Source: Porites lobata
Lineage: Eukaryota > Cnidaria > Anthozoa > Scleractinia > Poritidae
Reading direction: 5' to 3'
DNA: 64,000 bases
Assembly: GCA_942486035.1 (NCBI GenBank)
Contig: CALNXK010000029.1
Location: 1,726,001-1,790,000, forward strand
Positions 36,500 to 47,461 of the stretch are shown here, one piece after another. Each line of letters starts with the position of its first letter. The first letter of the stretch is position 1. The notes under the pieces were generated by a model that saw nothing but the letters and a program-made list of their open reading frames with translations, did no database searches and had not been told where the DNA came from. A program made the translations under genes and the position numbers.

Positions 36500-36964
36500 T
36501 TAAGGCTGGTTTTTCACTAGCGACGGAGTCTGAGTCGGAGTCGTGATCAGAAGCGTAGAGCTTATGATCTGGTGAAAACAGCGTTCCGATTCCGTTTACG
36601 ACTCCGTCGCTTACGTTTCGCTTATGATCTAGTGAAAACCAGATTGTCGTGGTCAGAAGCAGAAGCAGAAGAACTAAACCAATCACAAAGCGTGAGAACG
36701 TGCATTGTGATTGGTTTATCCTTCCGCTTCTTCTTCCAACTCCGACAGTCTGGTTTTCACTAGATCATAAGCGGAACGTAAGCGACGGAGTCATAAGAGG
36801 AGTCGGAAGAAATGGAAACGTTCTGATTCTTCTGACTCCGATTCCATCGCGCTTATGACTTCGCTTACGAAGCTCCGATTTTTGATCTTCGCTAGGTCAT
36901 AAGCGCTCTTACCACTCCACTTACGACTCCGACTCCGACTCCGATTCCGTCGCTAGGGGATTAA
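36500..36964. mobile_element. TTAA-flanked inverted-repeat element, copy 2
   Basis: Duplicate of 32610-33072 carried within unit 2. Here the inner termini are cleaner: ctagcgacgg on the left is the exact reverse complement of ccgtcgctag on the right. TTAA lies at both edges. Confidence 0.7.
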
Positions 36965-38043
36965 CAGTGTAAAGTCAGATTAAAACGAGTAAAGTCTTAT
37001 TTAAAGGAAGTTGTGATAATCAAAACAGACGAAAACAGACAAGTAGGGCATATCATATAAATTTTCCTGAAGATTTTCAAGACTGTAGCAATGAATAAAA
37101 ATCGTTTAGTACCGTAGTCCAGTGTGTACTGGGCTTCTTAACTAATTATAACTGCTTTTGGTGGTGATTTTTCATTTTTCACTTCCTGTAACAAGATACT
37201 TCTTACAACAAATGTATATCAGAAAATCGGCCCCAATCAAATTCTGTATCTGTATCTTCGTAGGTTCACAAAAGAAAGAAAAAACGTTAAAAATCTAGCA
37301 AGTAGAATTTCAAAAAATACAGAAAAAATAACGCTGAAAAAAGTGGTCATGGTCCCTCTATCTGATTAAGCGATAAATTCGTACCTGAATCCTAGAGTTT
37401 CAGGATTTATTCTTTCGAATTCACACTTTTCCAGCCATTTTCTCGAGGCAAACTGTAGCGGCAGCCGTGTTGCCTCAAAATTAACTACATGTGTCTGTCA
37501 TTTTTAGCATAAGTTCCCCTGAGAAAATAAACGGCTAATTGTAGATCATGAAAAAAAGGAAACGAACCGTTAACTTTGACATCGACATACACAATTCATT
37601 TAACAGACGAAAGGGGTAAAACAAAACAAATATTATTGTGCCTGACAATCGACAAAATTCCCCTCCATTCCCCATAACGGATGAAGCGCACGTTAGATAC
37701 TCAAAAGAATTAAATAGAATTTTACTTAGCTTGTATATCGATTTCATCTAACCTGAGAAGTTAACTAAAATTAATTCTAAAAATAGATTCTTTTCGACTT
37801 CATCGATATTGACACTTTAAAATAACATGTTTAAAACAAAATGAGAGTTTAATGTTTTAAAACATGTGTCGATGGTTAAGCAGAAACAAATCATTTCTTA
37901 TTCAAATTCAGAACTGGAAAAAATAAGAGTTTCGTTTATTTTGTCTCGACGCTTTATTATTTAAAAAAATGTAAATAGGGCTGCTTACTGCATGAAGGTT
38001 ACGTAATCAATCAAAGAGTCCTTGAAGAAACTAATTTGGTAGA

Positions 38044-39963
38044 TCAGGGAGTGTTGTTATCCGAGAAAAATTTATTATCTATCTTCGGGCCTCTTTTAAA
38101 TTGTTTTTGATGTCCTTTCTCTTCTTTTAGCGATTTCCTCCAAGAGTATATACTCTCCAGGCATCTCCTTTCCACTTGTCTGCAAAACTCTCTTAGTTCA
38201 GCATTGGTGTTCACCTTAGGTAAAGCAAAAAGAAGAAGGAAGAAAGAAAAGAAAAGAAAATGTATATATATGTATTGATGACAATAGCAGGAATAGCCCG
38301 AATAATCCTAAGCCGTAATTTATTAATGGAATAAATTATCTACATGCCTTGATCCCTTAATATTTTTCATAATAAAATAAAAAAAAATAAAAATAAATAA
38401 ATAATAACATTTTTCATTTTGTTATGAGAAAATTCAAGACTCGAGTTTGAAGAACCCAGATGACTTCCTAAATGCAAAGTTTGAAAGCCATGTAAAGGTT
38501 CAAAGTCGTATAAGTGGAATACCCGACCTCAAATCAAACAAAACGGCCACTTCCTGTTCTTAAGACCATTAGAAACTTCAAGTAATTGTTCTTTATTTTT
38601 CCGTTATCATAAACTGCAGGTGTGTGTACTGTGAGTATGTTAAATGGATTGAAGAATAAAATAAACCCGCACGCAGGCGCAGGCGGGGTTCGGGCAGAGA
38701 AGAATACAATACAACAAAATGTTACTTTAGAGAAGGTAAATAAACATAAAGAAAACTCCATAAGTCGATGATCTGAATCAAATAAGTTCAAAACAGCTTT
38801 GTTGCAAAGTCTGAAATTTAAAACGTGGTCTCTTTAAGACGGAATAAAGTTAGCTTATTTAATTTTGACAACATCTGCCATGATCACAGTTTAATTTGTG
38901 AGAAATACAGAATTGATATTAACGATAAAAAATAAAGGGGACAAATCTGACTTAAACCTATATCCGAGGTGTTCTTTGTTCGGCCTATTTTTGCAGAGTG
39001 CTTTTTAATCTAAAAATGAGGCTTTAAAAAATAAGATAAAATAAACCAGACTTTCCTTTTAAACTGGCCAAATTTGTAAGCCTAGGAAACGTTTCAGAAA
39101 TTCGTTTTTAAAAAGAGAGGAAAAGCAAGCGATTACGTATCAATGACATTCAAACGCCTTTATGATATTTTATAGATTTCTAAGAATAATTGAATGCTTT
39201 TTAAAAATATTCACCCGAAGATTTTAGAAAATATATTATACAATGATATTATTTAAATAGCTCTTCAGTTAATTTAATAATACACCAAGAAACCGAAGCC
39301 AATTAAGGAAGGCTTAGGTAACGTTTCATTTATACAACCAGGGAACGAGTATAAACAAAAATAAAAAGATAGTATCTTCAATCCTCAATGCGTGTATGAA
39401 AAAGGAAGAAACAATTAAGGCCTTTCCATGAAAAATTTTCCAAAAAACAAAACATTCATGAACTGAACACCAGAGTAGGAATTAAAGTCAGTGACTTAAC
39501 CGACAAGTATTTGTTTTTCTTAAAAGTAGAACAGCAGGTTATATGAAGCTGTTAAATAAATCTTAATCTTAACATGAGTCTGTCGATGACATCCTTAACT
39601 GAAAATATTTGTATGTTTGCAATCGTTTTCACTATACAAGTAAAAGGTGTTGGATATGTAGATTGTAAGCTTGATGTGGGTATATCTGTGATGTCAGTTT
39701 ACATGTACGTAGTGATACTGCCTAAGTTTGTGAGCTTTTGTGGATAAAATCCTTAGGAGTAAGCATTTAACGACAACTTTTATGTGGAGTTACTTTGCCC
39801 TATCTAACTAATTTTCTAGTAGGAAGTATGTACAAGTTACTTCAAATACCTCTGGAGCTAAATCACGTTTTCCATGTCTAGTGTGCGGTAAGAACGACAA
39901 TGATGGCGGTAAGAGAAGAGAAAACAGAAGTAGAAACGTCGTAGCGAAGATTTTTGTCTCCAT
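38044..39963 (-). CDS. Secreted precursor: amidated peptide + Cys-x6-Cys module
   Basis: Exon 1 is 39963 down to 39850. METKIF opens a signal peptide with a leucine-rich core (LLLFSLLLPPSLS). FLPHTRH-G-K-R follows, so a peptide ending in His-amide is predicted, then DLAPE and a donor GAG|GTATTT. Exon 2 is 38214 down to 38044. It follows a strong pyrimidine tract (ttccttcttctttttgcttt acctaag|) in phase 0 and contains LREFCRQVERRC, a Cys-x6-Cys motif that aligns with REYC-x6-C of the genes at 46.3, 56.5 and 59.9 kb. Its tail of about 38 residues is basic and polar. Total about 94 residues. A TATA-like element lies about 100 bases upstream of the ATG. Function is inferred: a neuropeptide-like or secreted peptide hormone precursor. 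Weak points are the donor choice (an in-frame alternative lies 9 bases on) and the absence of transcript data. Confidence 0.65.
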
Positions 39964-40060
39964 GATCAATTACGTTTCCAATACTCGTTGCCAGCTTTCG
40001 TCTTACGTCAAACGCGATAACCAATTGAAAACAGACTGTGAAGTTCTCAAAGCCAAAGTC

Positions 40061-40068
40061 CTTTTATA
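40061..40068 (-). promoter_or_regulatory. TATA-like box of the 38-40 kb peptide gene
   Basis: The minus strand reads ACTATAAAAGG. It lies about 100 bases before the start codon at 39963, which would leave a 5' UTR of roughly 70 bases. Confidence 0.45.
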
Positions 40069-43000
40069 GTGTAACCTAAGCTAGCCGCAGGGTAAGAAAA
40101 AGCCAAGAAAGGGTTCCGGGCCTCGTGATAACAGAATACTATTTGAAATATTCGATTCAATTATATTGCCTTCCCTGGATAGCGTGCTTGATCCCAGTTT
40201 CCCTCCCACTCACAGCGATTTCTCATTAATATTTTGAGCAAAAGATAGCGTAGGTAAAATGACACCAACGCCTACTTTGTACCGAAAGAATAAACTACCA
40301 AAAAAGGCATTTAATCAATTGTTGCTTTTTAAAGAGTAAATATTTTACGCTGTTTTACGGCTTATTTTACACTTTGCTTGCCCTCTTTGCAAGGTTTGTA
40401 GCACGCAAATTACAACATTAACAAAATAACTGAAGAAGATCGGTTGTTTTAAAAATGCTTTAAGTAACTTGCTGTTTTAAAGAAACTTACAAACACCAAA
40501 AAATATGATATACATGTGGACAAGGGAACTTTTAACTTATCTTCTCCACTAGAAACACTATAACAAAAAGATTTTGTTAAGACGTTTTTGAAATATTGTG
40601 ATTGCCTGGGCTACATTAATTTTAAGCAATCAGGTTCCACTGAGATAAAATAGGACAGTACCGGTGTGAAAATATTTTGGTCGCTCAGGTATTTGTTTTT
40701 AACTCTTACATTTATTCTATTTAGTTTCATGCTTATCCTTGTATACTTTAAATTATTTAAAAACCACACTTTCTCAAAAACGTAAAAAGGACAAACACAC
40801 GCCGGAAAGGGAAGATTCAGTCAGGCCCAGGAAAAGCTATGGTGTATCGTAAGTGCATGGTATTGTATGAAGGTACACTGATTTTATCTCTTATTAAAAC
40901 ATTTGCAGAAAAATAAATAACTTCTTTTGTCACAGCAGGGTTTCTTTAACTAATCCTTAAAATCTGCAAGATGTAAAGAGATTTTATTTTATACATTCAC
41001 ATTTCCGTAAAACAAATCCCTCCTTAAGAAATGATCCTTCGATCCGCAATAACACACTTCCCAATTAACCTTATAAGTCCTCTTGTTTCAAAATGCGGCT
41101 CTGATGCACGTATACTTTGAAAGTATCATATCAGATATGAAAAAACGTTTTCACCCACACGTTACTGAAATATACTCGCTTTCATGTGAATGCTTGTGCG
41201 TCATACATTACCTTGATATTGATGTTTTTTTCTTATTACAATTTATAAGCTATTTTAGATCATTATAGAACAGGGTTCGGCAGGTCAAAGGAAAAAAGGG
41301 CATAAAAGACAGTACGACTTTGGTGTAACAGTCATTTATTTTATTATTTGCAAAATGCGGGAGTGTTTTTCCAACTGGTATTCATTTTATACTATTGCAA
41401 ATCCCCTGACGCCTTTTGTTCCATTGACTCGCGAATTAATTCCAGCAGAACGCTTTGAACGTGAGAATCCTTACGCTCATATATTGTGCTAGGTCTCAGG
41501 TATAATCAAGCGTCTTATTACGTAATACCCTCCTTTTACCTCTTCCGGCATCAATTAGATATTTTTGATTCAAAATCTTTTGGATATCTGTATAAACCAG
41601 ATGAAAAAGAAAACTGCTTTTCCTCTCTTCTAATCTAATAGTCGATCAAGAATTTTTATCTAATAATTTACCAATCTTTGAATAATATTTGGCGAAGGCT
41701 AAAATGATATAGGGTTATTTTACAAAAAACTAGAGAGCATACAATGTAACTGCAAAATTTTGAAATAACAAAACTTTAGAACAATTTCAGATTTGAGAAC
41801 TTGGGAACATCCTTTTCGGCTGACCTTTGTCCCTAATTATACTAGGCGTCATTTGCTTAAGTTTCCACGCTCATTAAAATAAAGCCTGATTAAAAAACGG
41901 AAAATTTGATATAAAGATTAATTTATCACGTTTATTTAATAAGTGACATGAACCGCAACTGTAGTGGTTCTTTTTTTCAAGTTTTAGTGTCCTTTGGTTC
42001 ATTCTTTGTTTCTTCATTTCATTTTTATTTTTTTGGTATTTATCAGAAAATATTATTTCGTATCTAAACACTGGTCTCGTTTAAAATCCTAATTTAGAGG
42101 TTAGCCGAATAATTCGCTTCCTCTTAAAGATAGTTTCAGTAGATAACTATAATTAAATCAACGAAAATCGATCAACGTTTTCAATTTTATCCATGTTGTC
42201 GTTTATTGTGAGGTTTGTCGACTGATTTTTGGTATTCTAAAGTTTGGATGCGGGGAGTTAAACAAAACAAAAAAATCGCCACCTTTTTTCTAAACTGCGG
42301 ACCCAAAGTTTAGGCCTTTTTGGAAGAGATCCTTCCGATTATGAGTAAATCATACTATCAAAATACACCAATGGGTAGTTACTGGGCTTAACTTATAATC
42401 CCCGCACAGCCAACATCGATAATAAATGAAATGCAGCAGAGAGGTCTAAACGTCATGATCAATATCAAAGTAAATATCATGCAACAACGGTATAACCTTA
42501 TCACACACAAGCTATGCTTATTATAATAACAGATCTTTACCCCAGCATCGTTTGTTAAACAAGGAAAGCAAGAAGAGTTAAAAACACACATAATTATTCA
42601 ACCGAGGCAAAAATTTTTGAAAATTAAAGGGAAACATTCTATGAAGATGACTGCTTTTAGTCAAAAGTATCGCGTTATTTTCCTTTTGAAACTCCTTTAA
42701 GCTTGTAAAGTTGAAAGTTTTAAAGCAAATGTTATGGGTTAGCTCGATTAGTGCAAGTAATCTTAGTTGTACGTTTAATTCATCCGGAAAAAACGTATAA
42801 ATTGAAGTTCTTATTAAACGGGGCGATGCAACTTGAAGTAAATCAACTTTGCGAAGCCTGATAATGGAGGAGGTTAAACCTTAGCTTGACTAGCTTTTCA
42901 CTCATTGACAGCCGAAGGTACTAACATTAAGTACAGTTTATCACATTAATAATTTTAATTAAAAAAAGAAAAGAAGCATAATTCTAATAACTCTTATTTT

Positions 43001-43715
43001 CAGTAATTCTGGTTTTTATACAAAATGGTAGGTTGCCATGAAAAAAAGGTGAGGAAATTTTCTCAATATAGCACTTATACAAAGGCAGGGACTACTTTTA
43101 CAATTAGCCTGTTTAAAACTAATAGTTTAACTTGCGGTTTATTTTTCTAGAGTTACCGTGATGAAATAGGGCTGGAGTTTTTTCATGACGAAATTCTTTA
43201 AAACCCAATATGTTGTCTCTCTCTTTGGAATTCCAGCTGAATTTATTTGTATCTTATAATGGCCCTTCTCAAAGTTAATCATTGAAAGCAACGCTAGTCA
43301 TTTGATGTTTACTGACTTGAAGCGGATTTCGGTGTTAACGAGCATTAATAATTGGAGATGCGCAAAGAAACGGTCAAACATGGTCGCCTCATTTAAGTGT
43401 TTTTTTGTATCTTGACATAATTGTTTGTTACAATTTTCATTAACAATTTACATTAAGTAAAATCTCTTTCAACGGGCTAAGCAATAAATTAACACGTAAT
43501 AGAATATCCAGAAAAGAAATTATTTTCTCTAAAGAAGGAAATAAAGTTAAGTCGATTATATGGTTCAATCGTTTACGCCGTTGTGTGAAAAGCAGGTCGA
43601 TTAATTTGAACGATATCGCTAAGTTTTTCTCAGAGCTTATAAGCGCGTTCAAAAGCGATTTTGTCAGAATCATCTCCGAGATAGAGAGTCAAGAGTGATT
43701 TCATTTATCGGCAGA
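40069..43715. other. No gene recognised; one candidate orphan exon
   Basis: A+T-rich sequence. A plus-strand stretch at about 40724-40850 follows a pyrimidine-rich acceptor (ttctatttag) and reads to a stop at 40850 with a charged C-terminus (SQKRKKDKHTPERED, then VRPRKSYGVS). I found no first exon for it. A TTATAAGC near 43637-43644 may be the promoter of the next gene. Confidence 0.35.
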
Positions 43716-45598
43716 ATGACCAAGATAGGCAGTGTAGTGGCCTTGTCCTGTTTTCTTCTTCTTTGTCAACAAATGAGGCAAATTGACAGTTTCGCAACCA
43801 GTTTAATGCCAGGTCAAGGGAAAAGAAACCTAGCTTCCGGTAATGTTTACGACGCGGAAAACGAACTAAGCAAACTTTGGGGAAAGGATGTTGGTAAGTA
43901 AATGCCTTGCTCTTTAAAGAGGGCAGGCTAGGATTTGAAGGAAAACATGTATATTTTGCACAATAGCAGCTACAGTACTAATTTTGGTCAATTAAACAAA
44001 CAAAAGAAAAAAAAACGGTTTTAAGGTTTTGTCATAAATATTCTTGCCCTCTTTTGGGGTCACTAGCTGGTGTCCTGGCATTAGTACGTGGCGAGACATA
44101 AGCCTGTAAAGTTGTAAAACATTTAAAATTGACTTTAGTTTCGTCATTTGAATTTGAATAATCGTTCGATGGCACGTTTGTGGTTTGTTGACAACAGCAA
44201 TATCAAGGAAACGAATATCTGGGAGTATTTAAGTAAAGTCTAAAAGTTGAAAGTCGGAGTAAATTAAGCAATTTGGGGTTTTTATTGCTTCAAGTGAATG
44301 ATAAAGTTAATATTTTAAAGGAGCTCCACTCTTAGGTCTAAGTGGTATATGTGGAATTGAAATTTACTACTGACAAATTATTCCAGAGGATTAGCTTCGT
44401 TTTTTTCCTTTTTAATTGAAATTTAGTAATCCCAGTGGGTTATAAGCAACATTAGTAAACACACACTTAGAGCTCTTCGCGATTCAAGCAATCTAAAAAA
44501 AGGCGAAACAAAACAAAACTGAAAAAAAGTCGCTTTCATAAACTGGGTGTTTGGCCAAAGTTTCAGAGTAAAAACTTTTTGAAAATACAAGAATATCCTG
44601 GTATGAAGGAAAGAAAAGACTTGATGGTGTTTGAACAGCGTAATTTACTGTAGCTGACTTCTTATATGCTGGAAGCATTGTTTACCAATACAGAGCAAAA
44701 TTAACGAGGCTGCTTTGTCACTGTTTTCGGGATTTCCTCGCAAGACCAATTTTGCCCATAGATAGAAATTAATTTATGTAGAAAAAAAAGGAGAGCAAAT
44801 ATTTTCGAAAATTGTACATGTCAGCAAGTTAACAAGGTAAGGAGCACTGCAGATAATTAACACTCAACTCGATCGTGGCCGCTGTTGACAGCATTTGCAA
44901 GAAGCGACAAAAAAAATCATTCACGGTGAGTTGACGGAAGCAAATAAAGCTATTAATAAGTTTCTTCCCAGAGAGAATAGTAATTTAAACTTTCGACGCT
45001 AAAGTTTACAAAAAGATTAACCCAAATTATGATTTGCCATGTTTGAAGATACTGTAAAGATCTAACTTTCAAGCACCGCCCGGTTAGCTCAGTTGGGAGA
45101 GCGCTGGTCTGCTGAACGGAAGGTCGTGAGTTCAGAGCCCGGTCGGACCATCAACCAAAGTCTTTAAAAAAACTGGTGAGATCGTGCTAGCTGTGAAACC
45201 TCTTTCTCGGTTCAGATGATCGCGTCATTGGGCGGTGACTTTCTCAAAAGAAATGTACAGAACTGAAAAGCGCGAGAAGTCAATAGCGGGCAGAGTGGCT
45301 GTGATGAATTATCCTCTGGAAAAAATCTTAATATGCCTTTTCTGTAAAGACGTTCCGTTCAGTCTAAACGTTTTGGGGAGAAAAAAAATATATGAAATAG
45401 AAATTTCTTTAAAAAGTCGAGAGTTCTCTGTTTTGAACAAAGGAGTGCTTAAACGATTTTGACGCCATTTTATTTTGTGTGTTGTTGTTTACAGACTATA
45501 ATCGTTTGGCCAGAGTTCCTTTCGCGGCGCTTCTAAGTGGAGAACACCATCAATGGCCAAGATTCGGACGATCAGTGACCAAGAAGAAGCGACTTTAG
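43716..45598 (+). CDS. Secreted precursor with two amidation sites (…MPGQ-GKR, …WPRF-GR)
   Basis: Exon 1 is 43716-43893 (donor G|GTAAGT) and exon 2 is 45495-45598 (acceptor ttgttgtttacag|), joined in phase 1, for 93 residues. Residues 1-25 are a signal peptide (MTKIGSVVALSCFLLLC core). FATSLMPGQ-G-K-R (residues 26-37) predicts a peptide ending in Gln-amide. An acidic-polar spacer follows. The C-terminus has EHHQWPRF-G-R (76-85), predicting an Arg-Phe-amide ending, then SVTKKKRL. Peptides ending in RF-amide are well known in cnidarian nervous systems, but the precursor as a whole is not one I recognise, and unlike classical cnidarian RFamide precursors it has a single copy. The ATG was chosen over an upstream in-frame GTG. 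The gene lies in the same cluster as the Cys-x6-Cys precursors but lacks cysteines in exon 2, and it faces the 46-47 kb gene tail to tail. Confidence 0.7.
45078..45150 (+). repeat. tRNA-like sequence (SINE head or tRNA pseudogene)
   Basis: It begins gcccggttagctcagttggg and has good A-box (tagctcagttgg) and B-box-like (gagttcagagcc) segments, ending ggacca. The anticodon stem has mismatches and the acceptor stem does not close well. A loop reading of GCT (Ser) is possible but weak. It lies in the intron of the 43.7-45.6 kb gene on the same strand. A tRNA-derived repeat is more likely than a working tRNA. Confidence 0.6.
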
Positions 45599-45931
45599 AT
45601 GTATTGTATAACTTGAAAATAATTCAAACAATTAAGAAGATGTCATCACGAGTTTAGACGAAAGAAATGTGTAGTAAAAAGAACAAACTTCCAGAAAAGA
45701 TGTGTCTCTTATTATTATCATCATTATTTAATTTTCGTTCTCTGAAAATTTAGTAAAGCAGATAAACATAACAATCTTGGCACTAAAAAAGTATATTAAT
45801 GGTCAAAATAATTAACGTAAGTCGAATGCTTTGGTAGCCTGTCCCAAGGCACCAGGGCTGCCCCCCCAGCCTCCTCCCCCAGTTCCCCCCCCCTCCCCAA
45901 CGAAGGCAGAGACCAGTTATTTTAATGACAA

Positions 45932-45937
45932 TTTATT
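45932..45937 (-). terminator. Candidate polyadenylation signal (AATAAA)
   Basis: The minus strand reads AATAAA about 350 bases after the stop of the 46.3-47.4 kb gene. It sits between two convergent genes. Position alone supports it. Confidence 0.35.
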
Positions 45938-46287
45938 TCTGGAATTCTTTTTTATCACGAGAAAATAAAGAAACAATTGGCTTCAAAAAGGTAGCTTAGA
46001 ATGCTATGGCATTTTAAAACTATGCTTTTATTACTTTACAAATTCTAGAAAAAATTGGTGTTAACTAGTCAAGACCAGTTCTGTAGACCCATAAACTCAT
46101 TCCCTTTTATGGCTGCCTCAACAACCAATCAAAAGCTTTCAAAATCCAATGATGATTTTCTAGAGTAATAAGCAGATGCTTCTAATTTATCCTTCTAAAC
46201 ATTTAGACAATTTACAGAGAACAGGTTAATTTTAAGGTGAAGGTCGAGTGGGTCGTAAAACCGTCGATGATTGATTTCCTACTTTTA

Positions 46288-47409
46288 TTAAGAATTCAGG
46301 AAAGCAGATTCACTGTCGGTGATATCATCTTCTTCTTCTGTACCGCAGATTCGCTTTGCTCTGGCACAATACTCCCTCTTCCTTATGACTGCCTACGGAA
46401 GTAGAAGTTAGATACTCGCAATGTTGCTAGAAATTCGTATTACCAGAAAACCTCTATAAGAGGACACCGCCACTAGGACAGACACTCAAAATGCCTTTTG
46501 GTTTTTGCCCTTAATAAATCCCCCTTTCTATTACGGTTTTTCCCAATTTGTTATAATTTTACCCATCACGCGTCTTTCTGTTCATTAACTGATTATACTA
46601 ATGAAACTTATGCTGTATAACAAATGCTCACAATGTCTTTGAGCTTTATCTTCAACTTCCTTTAATCAATTATTAATGATTTTTTCAAATTTAAATTTGG
46701 TGGCAAATAAAAGCATATATATAATGGTTAGGCTGCGAAAATTCGTACAATGAGGCCAGTGCAACAATAATAATATCATCGTTGCCACACCACAAATGTT
46801 GGTACCACATACCCCGCAGAACACTTTGACTTATCAAAATGTAACGTATACACTGTATCAGTTATTCAAAATCACCGACGTCGATAACTTTTTTACTACT
46901 GCCACGAGCCTAACATTGCAAACAGCTATCCATTCTTATTGTCGAATTTTATAAAGATAGGGAGTCCAATGAAAAAACTGTACAAATCCGTAAAACTGAT
47001 GGTCGCAAAGATCTATAAAAATACGTGCGTCAAGGTATATAAAATAGTTCGTCGACTCTTAAAAAAAACAGGATAGAAATTCTTTCTAGGGCTGCCTTCT
47101 TTCCGGCTTGTAATTAATGTTGCGTGTTAACCGCTCTGTTACCAGAGGGGAAGAATCAAAATCTTACGAAATAATTAAGTCACAATTCACTGCAGTTTTT
47201 GTTTTCAGTCTTTGACCTAAAATAGAAGCACTGGAAATCTTTGTTTTGGCCTGTAAAAAGAAGATCACTAGGATAGACGAATGGAACATCACCTTAGGAG
47301 TGGACCTTTTACCCCAGCGATCTGTACCAAATGGAGGCTGCCCTTGAACGGATCCTGTGGCAATGATAAGCAACAACACCAATGCGATAAAGAGCCAGGC
47401 CTTCTCCAT
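46288..47409 (-). CDS. Secreted precursor: RW-amide-type peptide + Cys-x6-Cys module
   Basis: Exon 1 is 47409 down to 47293. A signal peptide (MEKAW, then LFIALVLLLIIATGSVQG) is followed directly by QPPFGTDRW-G-K-R, so signal cleavage would expose Gln for pyroglutamate and Gly-Lys-Arg would give pQPPFGTDRW-amide. STPK and a donor AAG|GTGATG end the exon. Exon 2 is 46392 down to 46288 (acceptor tctacttccgtag|), in phase 0. It reads AVIRKREYCARAKRIC, then an acidic tail (GTEEEDDITDSE) to a stop, 73 residues in total. The RKRE site could release a second, disulphide-looped product. It is a paralog of the genes at 38, 56.5 and 59.9 kb. A C-terminal Arg-Trp-amide is known among cnidarian neuropeptides, but this precursor layout is not one I know. 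Confidence 0.75.
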
Positions 47410-47452
47410 GCTTGGTAGTTTTCGTTAATGTGTAGATAGAATCTGTGTGTAG

Positions 47453-47461
47453 ATATATAAA
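47453..47461 (-). promoter_or_regulatory. TATA box of the 46.3-47.4 kb peptide gene
   Basis: The minus strand reads CTTTATATATCT about 45 bases before the start codon, leaving a very short 5' UTR without an obvious intron. Confidence 0.5.

Larger units (their letters stand above)
33814..37713. repeat. Tandem segmental duplication, unit 2
   Basis: About 3.9 kb, head to tail with unit 1 and ending at tactcaaaagaattaa before unique sequence (atagaatttta). Similarity to unit 1 is high along the whole length, including intergenic DNA, so the event is fairly recent. Confidence 0.97.

Noticed and set aside
45078..45150. Functional tRNA-Ser
   Set aside because: Anticodon-stem and acceptor-stem mismatches, and an intronic position, favour a tRNA-derived repeat.
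46438..46500. pogo-like MITE end (cctctataagaggacaccgcc)
   Set aside because: Only one degraded end is recognisable, with no partner end or TA target, so no feature was called.
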